Assembly (NCBI GenBank): GCA_021772775.1
Contig: JAJFLH010000020.1
Coordinates: 1 to 64,000 of the forward strand
Length of the DNA: 64,000 nt
From: Mariprofundus sp.
GTDB taxonomy: Bacteria > Pseudomonadota > Zetaproteobacteria > Mariprofundales > Mariprofundaceae
Direction: 5' to 3'
In this document: positions 31,860-41,293 of the stretch, piece by piece
How the letters are laid out: every line of letters starts with the position of its first letter
Position numbering within the stretch: the first letter of the stretch is position 1
Position numbers and translations under genes: made by a program
Notes under the pieces: generated by a model
Seen by the model: only the letters and a program-made list of their open reading frames with translations
What the model was told of the DNA's origin: nothing
The model's database searches: none

Positions 31860-33094
31860 TGAAAGTTTCTGTAGAAGAGCTTCGTAATATTACAGATTCT
31901 CACGAGATCTATATTTGGGGGGCGATGATTGTTGGTCAGGGGGTGTGCCGCTCCCTTGAACGTTACGGTGTCCAGGTAACCGGGTTCATAGATTCAAGTT
32001 CTGGTCTACAAGGCAACAGAGCACTGGGCTATGAAATCCTTGCACCTGCAGTGCTTGATGATAAAGATCATCAAAAAATCGTAGTTGTTGTCAGCTCAGG
32101 GCATTATGATAAAGAGATTGAGCAGCTCTGCTTGGCTCATGGCTTGAAAAAGAACGACAGTTATATCCTGAGCAGGGAGCTTAACGATATTGATCCTAGT
32201 ATTGATATTGTGGGTAGCTGTAATCTGAAGTGTATCTCTTGTCCACGTGGTAATATGGAAGATTCATTGCCTAAAGGCTTGATGAGTATTGAAGACTATC
32301 GGGCTGTTGTTGAAAAGTTATTAAGAGAATTGCCACTACTTGGCAGTATTCAGCTTTATGCTTGGGGAGAACCATTTCTACATAAGAAACTACCTGAAAT
32401 TATTGCGATCAACCGGAAAGCTCATCTACTAACCGCGATCTCAACAAATTTAAACGTTCCTGTGGATTTTGAACGTGTGCTCATTGAGAAGCCAGACTGG
32501 ATCAAAGTTTCGGCTTCAGGTTTCGGTGCAAATTACGAAGTGACTCATACTGGTGGCAAGTGGGATATGTTCTTGAAGAACATTCACCGTTTAGCAAAGG
32601 CCCGAGATAAAGTGCATCCTGATTTGCAGATTATGTTGAATTACCATCTCTATAAACATAACTGTGAAGAAGACTACGTTCAGATGCAGGCATTATGTCG
32701 CGAACTGGGGCTGATATTTCGATCCAATCATGCTTATCTTTATCCTCTGGATCTTGTGCGGGATGCTGTCGATGGGAAAGCTTTGCCAGTTGAGGCAGAG
32801 GCAACCAAAAGTCTGCTTTTGATGTCAATGGAAGAGGGATTGGAAAAGGCCAAGGCGCAGAAACATCTGCCTTGCCCTGAATTAAGCTGTTTACCAATTA
32901 CCTGGGATCGACAGGTTCGTTTTTGTGGTGTTTATTACAATCCATTTCTTTCAAATGATTTTCTAGAGGAGCCATTGGAGAGTATGGTACAGCGGCGTAA
33001 TACCAGTGAGTTCTGTCAGGAGTGTATGGATCTAGGCTTGCATCAGTATACTGGAGTTTATCTACAGGAAACGCTATTGAAGAGGGGCGAATGA
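31859..33094 (+). CDS. Radical SAM protein 2, paralogue of preceding ORF
   Basis: IYIWGAMIVGQGVCRSLERYG; GSCNLKCISCPRGN; ATG at 31859 overlaps preceding TGA. Confidence 0.9.
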   Translation: MKVSVEELRNITDSHEIYIWGAMIVGQGVCRSLERYGVQVTGFIDSSSGLQGNRALGYEILAPAVLDDKDHQKIVVVVSSGHYDKEIEQLCLAHGLKKNDSYILSRELNDIDPSIDIVGSCNLKCISCPRGNMEDSLPKGLMSIEDYRAVVEKLLRELPLLGSIQLYAWGEPFLHKKLPEIIAINRKAHLLTAISTNLNVPVDFERVLIEKPDWIKVSASGFGANYEVTHTGGKWDMFLKNIHRLAKARDKVHPDLQIMLNYHLYKHNCEEDYVQMQALCRELGLIFRSNHAYLYPLDLVRDAVDGKALPVEAEATKSLLLMSMEEGLEKAKAQKHLPCPELSCLPITWDRQVRFCGVYYNPFLSNDFLEEPLESMVQRRNTSEFCQECMDLGLHQYTGVYLQETLLKRGE

Positions 33095-34356
33095 AGTCTT
33101 TGGATATCGCGGCATTGCAACAAATGATTGCTGGCCGACAGGTTTGGATTTGGGGTGCAGGAAATCATGGGCGCGGGCTTAGTCAGAGTTTGGATAAGTA
33201 TGGAATTAAGGTGAATGGCTTTATTGATAAATCATCAGACCTGCTTGGTAAACGCGCTCTGGGGTTACCAATTGTCGGCCCATCGATGATTGAGATGAAC
33301 GGCTTTTCGGAACAGCATTTTATTATCGTTTCTACATTTTATTTTGAGGCTGAGGTGAAGCAAACATGTCAGGCATCTGGTTTAGAGGAGGATTGTGACT
33401 TTATTGCTTACACCCGCTTAAAACCAAATGACTATGCCATTGATATCACAGGAGCATGCAACCTCAAATGTATCTCTTGTCCGCATGCTTACAATAATCC
33501 CGCTGAGCGAAAGGGCGGAGTCATGCATCTGGACCTATTTAAGCAGGTGTTAGATAAAATCGTTGCAGAGGCTCCTTTTGTTGGAAATGTTCAGCTTTAT
33601 CAATGGGGGGAGCCGACCCTTCATAAGCAATTGCCTCAGATGTTGAATTATGCAGAGACTCTTGGTATTAAATGTGCGGTATCGAGTAATCTGAACGTGC
33701 CTGCAGATTTTGAATCGATAATAAAAGCGAAACCAGAATGGTTGCGGCTTTCAGCCTCTGGCTGGGAAAAACGTTACGAGATTACACATACACTGGGTGA
33801 CTGGGAGTTGTTTACACACAACCTTCGGGAAGTGTGTCGATTAAGGAAGCGCTGGCATCCAGAGATGAAGGTTGAGCTCTATTACCATCTCTATAAACAT
33901 TCAGTTGGAGAAGACTTTGATCGCTGGAAGGCCTTGTGCTCAGAACTGGAGATTGAGTTTCATCCTGTTTATGCCTATTTAATATCCTTGGATGATGTAT
34001 TGGCCTATCAGGAAGGTGCCCCTCTCCCTGTTGAGGCTCAGAAGGCTTCTGAGATGCTGTTATACCCCATGGATGAGGGGGTGCGAGAAGCCAAGGCCGA
34101 GGCAAAACTTCCATGTGATACTTTTAGATGCATTAGCATTAATTGGGACCTTTCAGTGAGCAATTGCATGATGTATTATTACCCTACGAATAATGTTGCA
34201 GCCGCCAACTATTTGGAAACGCCGATTGATGAGATTATGAGTGTTCGAGAAGATTGTAATCTTTGCCAGCGCTGCATGGATAAAGGAGTACATCGTTATT
34301 GTGGGGTTTATTCACGTAAGAAAGTAGATCAAAAAATGATGCAGGGTGGGGATTAG
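33091..34356 (+). CDS. Radical SAM protein 3, paralogue of preceding two ORFs
   Basis: VWIWGAGNHGRGLSQSLDKYG; GACNLKCISCPHAYN; ATG at 33091 in ATGA overlap with preceding ORF. Confidence 0.9.
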   Translation: MKSLDIAALQQMIAGRQVWIWGAGNHGRGLSQSLDKYGIKVNGFIDKSSDLLGKRALGLPIVGPSMIEMNGFSEQHFIIVSTFYFEAEVKQTCQASGLEEDCDFIAYTRLKPNDYAIDITGACNLKCISCPHAYNNPAERKGGVMHLDLFKQVLDKIVAEAPFVGNVQLYQWGEPTLHKQLPQMLNYAETLGIKCAVSSNLNVPADFESIIKAKPEWLRLSASGWEKRYEITHTLGDWELFTHNLREVCRLRKRWHPEMKVELYYHLYKHSVGEDFDRWKALCSELEIEFHPVYAYLISLDDVLAYQEGAPLPVEAQKASEMLLYPMDEGVREAKAEAKLPCDTFRCISINWDLSVSNCMMYYYPTNNVAAANYLETPIDEIMSVREDCNLCQRCMDKGVHRYCGVYSRKKVDQKMMQGGD

Positions 34357-35674
34357 AGTGGCAGCGATCAATGTTGTTCATCTGGCTCCACATTATGGCG
34401 GTGGTGTGGGCTCGGTCATCCGGTCACTTATAGAAAAGCAGACGGAATATAAGATCAGTCATGAATTGGTGGCTCTAGAGTCAATAAATTCACCTATGCT
34501 TACTTGGTGTGAGAATCATTATGTAGCAACACTACAGCATGGGCTTGAGCAGAGTTCCAAACTTTCAGCCAGGTTAGCAGAGGCTGATATTGTGCATATT
34601 CATTGGTGGAATCATCCTCTTTTGATGCAGTGGATGGTTAGCTGTTCGGCATCGCCATTTCGTTCTGTATTATGGACGCACGTCAATGGCATGCATGCAC
34701 CACAAGCTTTTTTTAAAGAGCTCTTTAGTTTTTCTGATATTACAGCTTTGGCGACGCCCTTTAGTCTTGAGTCTCTAGTGATTCCTCAGGGTGGGGCTGA
34801 TGTTCGTGTAATGCAAAGTATGTCAGAGGTAACAATTTCTCCACAATCCGATGTTAAACGTAGTGAGGGGGTTAATATCGGTTACATCGGAACAGTCGAT
34901 TATATAAAAATGCATCCGCAATTCATTCGGTTGTGTCTGGATGCAAAAATTAATGATGTCAGATTTACCGTTTGTGGAGGACCGTATGAGAAGCTAGTTC
35001 GTCAGCAGATTGCCGAACTAGGCGCAGAGGCATCATTTGATATCAGAGGTCCAGTTAACAATGTTAGCGAGGTGCTTTCTGAGCTGGATCTATTTGGGTA
35101 TCCGTTAAACCCCAAGCATTATGGCAGTGGAGAACAGGTATTGCTCGAAGCGATGGGTGCAGGAGTTGTGCCTGTTGTTCTCGATACTGGCTGTGAGCGT
35201 TTTATTATTCATGATGGTAAGGATGGGATTATCGCATCATCATGTGAAGAATATAGCCAAGCATTAAACTATCTTGCCAATAACCCAGCGCTTCGCCGAA
35301 CCATGTCTTTGGCTGCCCGACAAAGAGCGAAATTTTTATCTCAGGAGAAATATTGGGAGGCTTGGTTACAGCTATATGAAGAGTTGTTGACTAGGTCTAA
35401 AAGAGTACACCATTTGAAGTTGTCCAAATCTTATAACTCTTTAACACAAGGTGGAGCTTTGCTTCTACAGGCATATCAGGACACGTCGTTTGATAGTGTG
35501 TTTATGAATGCGTTGGCGGATTTGGCTGAGTCAAACCAATTAATCGATTCAGTTCCTTGGAGTATGCAGTCTGCAACAAGAGGTACACCCAAACATTATT
35601 TGAGTTATTTCCCGGAGGACAAAGATTTATCACGTATTTGCAAGAAGTTTGCAGCATTTAAGGTGCTGGAGTGA
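34346..35674 (+). CDS. GT4-like glycosyltransferase
   Basis: HLAPHYGGGVGSVIRSLIEKQ, GYIGTVDYIKMHPQF, GSGEQVLLEAMGAGVVPV. Confidence 0.85.
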   Translation: MGIRVAAINVVHLAPHYGGGVGSVIRSLIEKQTEYKISHELVALESINSPMLTWCENHYVATLQHGLEQSSKLSARLAEADIVHIHWWNHPLLMQWMVSCSASPFRSVLWTHVNGMHAPQAFFKELFSFSDITALATPFSLESLVIPQGGADVRVMQSMSEVTISPQSDVKRSEGVNIGYIGTVDYIKMHPQFIRLCLDAKINDVRFTVCGGPYEKLVRQQIAELGAEASFDIRGPVNNVSEVLSELDLFGYPLNPKHYGSGEQVLLEAMGAGVVPVVLDTGCERFIIHDGKDGIIASSCEEYSQALNYLANNPALRRTMSLAARQRAKFLSQEKYWEAWLQLYEELLTRSKRVHHLKLSKSYNSLTQGGALLLQAYQDTSFDSVFMNALADLAESNQLIDSVPWSMQSATRGTPKHYLSYFPEDKDLSRICKKFAAFKVLE

Positions 35675-35729
35675 GACGACTTATGTTGTTGGACTTTGAA
35701 GAATATAAAATTATAGAAGGAGTAAGTTC

Positions 35730-37160
35730 ATGAAGGTAATGCTTATCCAGCCTGCAAGGCTTGCAACATTAAGAGAAAGCAAAGGCACGATCCCAGTTCC
35801 TTTATTACATTTAAGAGCAGTACTCCAAGCAAATGGAGATGAACCTATTGTATATGACCTATCGGTTAAAAAATGCCCTGATGATTTAGATGTGGAGACA
35901 TTTATTTTTCAGGATATTGAACAACAAATTGATAGCCAAGCCCCACAGTTGATAGGTGTAAACTGCTTTACTTCAATTCATTTTCAAACTGTTTTACAGC
36001 TTGTTGAACATATAAAAGAGAAGTATCCCGATATTCCCATTGCTGTAGGTGGGGCGCATCCAAGTTTGTTTCCAGAAGAGATATTAAAGGGAGCTGATGC
36101 GATTGATTATGTCATTGTTGGAGAAGGTGAAGAGCAAATTGTTCAATTAGTGAACTTTATTAAAACAGGGGACTGGTCTGTTTTAGAGGCTACGCAAGCA
36201 TTATCATATCGTAAAAATGGTGAGGTTGTTTATAATATTCGCCGCACTTATATTGACGATTTGGATGACTTGCCTAATCCTGCTTGGAATTTGATTAATA
36301 CATCCGATTATTCAACAGATCTATCTTCTTGGCACAACCCCAAAGGGCTGGACTTTACTACTTCGATGCCAATCATTACGTCGCGTAGTTGTCCGTTTAA
36401 ATGTAATTTTTGTGCCTGTTTTACAACGATGGGCCGTAAATTAAGGTTGAGAAGCCCATCAAGGGTTGTCGATGAAATACAGATGTTGCATGAAGTTTAT
36501 GGGCAAAATTATTTTGGATTTATTGATGATATTGTAAACCTCCATCAAAACCATTTTATCGCAATTTTAGATGATATTGTTAAGCGCGGTTTGAATATTC
36601 ACTTTGATACGACATGCGGTGTACATATAGGCACACTTAATGAAGAAGTCATTGATGCGATGGCGCGAGCAGGCTGTGCATTTATTCGACTGCCCATAGA
36701 ACATGGCAATGACAATATGAGAAACAATATTATTGGCAAACATTTGGACAGAGATAAAATTTATGATCTTGTGAAGGTGATTAAAAAATATGACATGGTC
36801 ACCTCAAGTATGTTTATTTATGGCTTTCCTGAAGATACGGTCGAAACTGTTCAGGATACATATGATATGATTTGTGACTTGAAACTGGATAGAAATTACG
36901 TATTTAATATCATTCCATTCCCAGGAACAAGGGTGTTTCAGGAAGCTAAACAGCATAACCTCTTCATCGGTGATTTTGCTGTGGATGAGCTATGGAAGGG
37001 AAAAATTAACCTTGACCCAGTAGCAGATGAGCCTCGCTTTTTTATCAAACCACATAATATGGAAATTGAAGATTTGAAACACTTCCGTACTTTATTTGAT
37101 TCTGTACAAGTCTTTAGTGAAAGGGCAAAGAACAGTCATACTTTATGTGGCTCTAAATAA
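35730..37160 (+). CDS. B12-binding-domain radical SAM protein
   Basis: MKVMLIQPA..., GGAHPSLFPEEILKGADAIDYVIVGEGE (B12-binding-like), SRSCPFKCNFCACF (CX3CX2C). Confidence 0.92.
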   Translation: MKVMLIQPARLATLRESKGTIPVPLLHLRAVLQANGDEPIVYDLSVKKCPDDLDVETFIFQDIEQQIDSQAPQLIGVNCFTSIHFQTVLQLVEHIKEKYPDIPIAVGGAHPSLFPEEILKGADAIDYVIVGEGEEQIVQLVNFIKTGDWSVLEATQALSYRKNGEVVYNIRRTYIDDLDDLPNPAWNLINTSDYSTDLSSWHNPKGLDFTTSMPIITSRSCPFKCNFCACFTTMGRKLRLRSPSRVVDEIQMLHEVYGQNYFGFIDDIVNLHQNHFIAILDDIVKRGLNIHFDTTCGVHIGTLNEEVIDAMARAGCAFIRLPIEHGNDNMRNNIIGKHLDRDKIYDLVKVIKKYDMVTSSMFIYGFPEDTVETVQDTYDMICDLKLDRNYVFNIIPFPGTRVFQEAKQHNLFIGDFAVDELWKGKINLDPVADEPRFFIKPHNMEIEDLKHFRTLFDSVQVFSERAKNSHTLCGSK

Positions 37161-37164
37161 GGCT

Positions 37165-38316
37165 ATGGGAAGAGCCTGCCCAGTTTGTCATTCTAATAAC
37201 AGTGAATGTATAACCTCATTACAGTATCTGATGTGGGATGATTCGGTTTTAAATGGCACTGCAGAGTTAGTGGGATGTAAGAGCTGTGGGATGCTGTTTA
37301 ATGATACCTTAGATGAAGAGACTGATTTCGAGCGATATTATGCGGATGATGATTATTATGCTGTCGCCGATAGCGCTGGAGCAGGGGCTGTGAGTGAGCA
37401 AGAGCAGATGCGCTATTTGAGGATATTCGAGACTTTTTCTGATTACCTCAGTACAGATAAGCCATGTCTAGTAGATATGGGTGCTGGTCAAGGCGGCTTT
37501 TTGAAATGGTGTCAAAGCAATAAGCAGGTGGAAGCTATTGCTGTCGAGATGTCAGAAGCATGTGCATATAAAATGAGAAATGAGCTTTCTATTCCTGTAT
37601 ATAAAAAATTCACAGACATTGAGAGAAAGGACATTGATATCATTGTTATGTCTCATGTTATGGAACACCTCTTTCAGCCTGATGAAGTGTTGAAGTCAAT
37701 TGTTGATGAAGTATCTGGGCAGACTCTTTTTTACATAGAAGTGCCCAATGCGGCCTGCTATTTGATTGATGAAAACCCATGGAAACATCTCTATTTTGAG
37801 CACATCAATCATTTTGATGCGCTTCATTTAGATAGTTTTATTCGTAGCTTTGGATTGGAGCCTGTTGCACAGGGAAACAGATCTTTTTCTCCGGGCTCAG
37901 GAGATGATAAAGAGTGTGTGTTTGTGCTCTGTAAAAAGAGCTCAACAACGCAGCGAGGTTCTGATATGAGCTTGCTTCATCATGCAAAGACAAGCTTTCT
38001 AGATAACTCCTCATTGTTTCATATGTTGGAGAAACAAATGAATTTAGCTAAAAGTATTAGCATTTGGGGTGCTTCTCAATATGTACAGTTGCTATTGGGT
38101 AGTAGCGAGTTGTTGAGAGACAATATCCGTTTTCTTGTTGATAAGTCTTCGGCAAAATGTGGTCGTATGATGGGTGGTATTGAAGTGAAGCCCCCATTAG
38201 TACTTTCTGATTTAGGTGTCGATGATCTGCTATTGATTCCACATGGTCCATATGTTCAAAATATGAGAATGGAACTTGAGAAAATGAATTTTCAAGGTGA
38301 TGTCCTTGAGTTCTGA
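37165..38316 (+). CDS. SAM-dependent methyltransferase with zinc-binding N-terminus and IWGA C-domain
   Basis: CPVCHSNNSECI...CKSCGMLF, LVDMGAGQGGFLKW, SISIWGASQYVQLLLG; ATG 37165 preferred over 37096. Confidence 0.85.
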   Translation: MGRACPVCHSNNSECITSLQYLMWDDSVLNGTAELVGCKSCGMLFNDTLDEETDFERYYADDDYYAVADSAGAGAVSEQEQMRYLRIFETFSDYLSTDKPCLVDMGAGQGGFLKWCQSNKQVEAIAVEMSEACAYKMRNELSIPVYKKFTDIERKDIDIIVMSHVMEHLFQPDEVLKSIVDEVSGQTLFYIEVPNAACYLIDENPWKHLYFEHINHFDALHLDSFIRSFGLEPVAQGNRSFSPGSGDDKECVFVLCKKSSTTQRGSDMSLLHHAKTSFLDNSSLFHMLEKQMNLAKSISIWGASQYVQLLLGSSELLRDNIRFLVDKSSAKCGRMMGGIEVKPPLVLSDLGVDDLLLIPHGPYVQNMRMELEKMNFQGDVLEF

Positions 38317-38408
38317 TCGAAATCTCTACTTTGCATATATAACCTTTATGATTGTGTGATGCTGTTAATAAAAAAAGAGTAACTTTTTAGACTTAGAGGA
38401 ATAATACG

Positions 38409-39116
38409 ATGATTGAAGGTAATGAAGAGGAAATAACATTCTCTAAACAGAAAGATATTATGCAGCAGTTAGGTATTCAAGCTCCAGTCATATTTGATGT
38501 TGGAGCTAATATTGGGCAAAGCATTTTGAAATATCGCACTCTTTTTCCCGATGCTGGAATTTGTTCATTTGAACCAAATTTAGAGGTTATAAGAGAGCTT
38601 CAATTAAACGCAGATCAGGCATCTGGTGTCGAAATATTTAAGATTGCATTTAGTGATTCAGATGGAGAGAGCGAGTTTTATAGGACTGCAGTTCCAGAAG
38701 CTTCATCTCTGTTAAAACCAGAACAATTTTTAATGGATTTAAGCAAAGAGAATAAATATGACTTTGATAAGGTTGTTGTTCCTACTATGACGCTGGACAC
38801 TTTTGTTGAAGAACATCAAGTGAGTACGATAGATCTCCTTAAAATTGATGTTCAGGGAGCTGAGTTGAAAGTGTTAGAGGGAAGCTCAGTATCATTAAAG
38901 TCAGGTCTGATTAAATGCATCTATATTGAAGTGAATCTAGCTTCGACATATGTTGGTCAAATGTCGTTAAATCAACTTATGAAACTTATGGCTGCATGCA
39001 ACTTTCAACTGTGGGATATATTACCCTTTGTTTATACAAGAGTAGGGAGAGCTTGGACAGCAAATGCTATTTTTGTACAAAATGATATGGTGAAGAAAAT
39101 CGAGGGGAATTATTGA
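38409..39116 (+). CDS. FkbM-family methyltransferase
   Basis: IFDVGANIGQSILKYRTLFPDAGICSFEPN, DLLKIDVQGAELKVLEG. Confidence 0.92.
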   Translation: MIEGNEEEITFSKQKDIMQQLGIQAPVIFDVGANIGQSILKYRTLFPDAGICSFEPNLEVIRELQLNADQASGVEIFKIAFSDSDGESEFYRTAVPEASSLLKPEQFLMDLSKENKYDFDKVVVPTMTLDTFVEEHQVSTIDLLKIDVQGAELKVLEGSSVSLKSGLIKCIYIEVNLASTYVGQMSLNQLMKLMAACNFQLWDILPFVYTRVGRAWTANAIFVQNDMVKKIEGNY

Positions 39117-39117
39117 A

Positions 39118-39852
39118 ATGAAGGATGACCATGATCAGTTTTTGAAGGCTAGAAAACAACGATTACAATCGGTTGAAGGCAACAGTGAGCTAATCGATAG
39201 TGCTCAAGCCTTTCTTAAACAGTGCCATCATGATGACTACTCTTATAATTTTGATTGGATGGGTTTACCCGTTATTCAGTATCCCCAGGATTTATTGGTT
39301 ATGCAGGAGATTATTTGGAGAGTAAAACCTGATTTAATCATTGAGATGGGGATAGCTCGCGGTGGCTCTCTTGTTTTTTATGCATCTATGCTGGAATTGC
39401 TTGGTAGTGAAGGTCGAGTGTTAGGGATAGATGTGGATATTCGTGAACACAATAAACGACGTGTTTTAGATCATCCAATGAGTAAACGAATTGAAATGAT
39501 AGAGGGCTCTTCGCTTGATAGTGATACCCACCGGAGGGTAAAAGAGATTGCTCATCAGCATCAAACAATTATGGTCTGTTTAGACTCAAATCACACTCAT
39601 GAACATGTTTTGAATGAGCTAAGGCTGTATGCTCCATTGGTAAGTAGTGGCTCATATTGTGTTGTCTTTGATACGATTGTAGAGCTAATGCCTGACAATC
39701 ATTATCAAAATAGGCCATGGAATAAGGGAAATAGTCCAGCAACGGCAGTCCTTAGCTACCTTGAAGAGTGTAAGGACTTTAAAGTTGATGTTGAGGTTGA
39801 CTGTAAGTTACTAATTTCAGCTGCGCTTGGTGGCTATCTGTATAAAAAATAA
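39118..39852 (+). CDS. Cephalosporin-hydroxylase (CmcI)-like protein, probable SAM methyltransferase fold
   Basis: GLPVIQYPQDLLVMQEIIWRVKPDLIIEMGIARGGSLVFYASMLELLG, VCLDSNHTHEHVL. Confidence 0.88.
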   Translation: MKDDHDQFLKARKQRLQSVEGNSELIDSAQAFLKQCHHDDYSYNFDWMGLPVIQYPQDLLVMQEIIWRVKPDLIIEMGIARGGSLVFYASMLELLGSEGRVLGIDVDIREHNKRRVLDHPMSKRIEMIEGSSLDSDTHRRVKEIAHQHQTIMVCLDSNHTHEHVLNELRLYAPLVSSGSYCVVFDTIVELMPDNHYQNRPWNKGNSPATAVLSYLEECKDFKVDVEVDCKLLISAALGGYLYKK

Positions 39853-39913
39853 TAAATCGTGTTAACTGTTTTTTTATTGCTAAAATAAATTATGAATGAT
39901 GTGAGAAAAGTAG

Positions 39914-41155
39914 ATGAAGAAACCTCCTATTAGTATATGTATGCCGACCTTTAATCGAGCAAGGATCTTGGATGAAACATTATCCCATTTGGTCGATTGT
40001 AAGAGTTTTTTTGATTTTGAGCTTGTCATTACAGATAATGCATCTGAGGATAATACGCCTCAGATTATTGATAAGTACAGAGATCAGTTTCCCAGCCTTA
40101 TCTACCATAGACAAAGTGAAAATATTGGAGCTATACTCAATTCTGCTTCGGCATTGAATCTTGCCACCTCAGAACTTTCATACCTGTTTCCAGATGATGA
40201 TAGGCTTGTTCCAGAGACCATTCAAAAAATTATTGGCATGTTTGATGATAGCTCTCAACTTGTGGCTGTTTACGGGAATCATATTGAATTTAATCCTTAT
40301 ACGGGAAAGGAGTTCGAGCTGTGCCTGAGAATCAAGGAAGAGAAAATATTTAACTATGACAGTCGTGTCGATATGTTTGAGCAGTACAGTCAAGTATGGA
40401 GTCCCGTTTTTAAAACAGGAATCAGTCAACGTTTTAATTATTTTGATGAGACTACATTTGGTCTTTGGCAAGTTGTTGAAAACATTATAAAATATGGCTC
40501 AATTGCTTTGATTCCAGACGCTGTGTACAAACATGCTCATACGAAAGATCGCATGGAACAGGACTTGGTAGAGCCATGGTATCAGGATTGTCACAGATCT
40601 GATTTTGAGCTGTTTATAGGAAGGCTTGGTATTGATCATTCAATTGAAGGTATTACAGAGCATGTAATCAAGGCGGTATCTGATCGCTCTGTATCAGCTT
40701 ATGTGACTGCATGTGATTTTTCGCGTGAGCAGGAAAAGTATATGTTACAGCGCCATTATCTACTGCGGGCTCGTTGCTACGGCCTCGTTACAGATGAGCA
40801 GATGAAGGTCCAAGAAGAAAACTTCATGCTACATTGGCTTTTAGAGCGAGTTGAAACGACTCTCAAAGGTTTACCTGATGTTCAGAAAATAGTTATGGAA
40901 AGATCAGCTATGAGTGAATATATACTTTTTTTAATAAACAGTGAACGATTCTCTTCACTCCCTTGCATGGAGCTATGTTCAGCTGATCAATTGGAAGAGC
41001 GAGAAACTGATGATGGGGAGTTATTATTAGTTTCTGATTACTCCACGATAGAAAATAGAAAAATAAAAAAACAGGGCTATGAGTTTTCTATCAATGATAT
41101 CATCAGCACGTTAAGAGTTACGCAAGGAGATTTGTTGATTAAAACAGTGCATTAG
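39914..41155 (+). CDS. Family 2 glycosyltransferase
   Basis: ISICMPTFNRARILDETLSHL, LVITDNASEDNT, LFPDDDRL. Confidence 0.9.
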   Translation: MKKPPISICMPTFNRARILDETLSHLVDCKSFFDFELVITDNASEDNTPQIIDKYRDQFPSLIYHRQSENIGAILNSASALNLATSELSYLFPDDDRLVPETIQKIIGMFDDSSQLVAVYGNHIEFNPYTGKEFELCLRIKEEKIFNYDSRVDMFEQYSQVWSPVFKTGISQRFNYFDETTFGLWQVVENIIKYGSIALIPDAVYKHAHTKDRMEQDLVEPWYQDCHRSDFELFIGRLGIDHSIEGITEHVIKAVSDRSVSAYVTACDFSREQEKYMLQRHYLLRARCYGLVTDEQMKVQEENFMLHWLLERVETTLKGLPDVQKIVMERSAMSEYILFLINSERFSSLPCMELCSADQLEERETDDGELLLVSDYSTIENRKIKKQGYEFSINDIISTLRVTQGDLLIKTVH

Positions 41156-41181
41156 TCGGCTTTCAACGAGAGTACTAACTC

Positions 41182-41215
41182 CTAGGAACCTGTTCCTAGT
41201 ATACAGTTTTATTTG
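41182..41215 (+). terminator. Possible rho-independent terminator after the glycosyltransferase
   Basis: Stem ctaggaac-ct-gttcctag (41182-41199) followed by a T-rich stretch agttttattt. Confidence 0.45.
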
Positions 41216-41293
41216 CTTGAATGCATGCCATCTCCTCATAACTGAGGAGATGGGGTAATCCCCCCCATTATTAAGTGAAGTTAAAAGTAGAGG

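Noticed and set aside
30576-34356. Radical SAM triplet considered as a RiPP maturation cluster
   Set aside because: No small precursor-like ORF nearby and genomic context is sugar-nucleotide/glycosyltransferase genes; left as glycan-linked hypothesis
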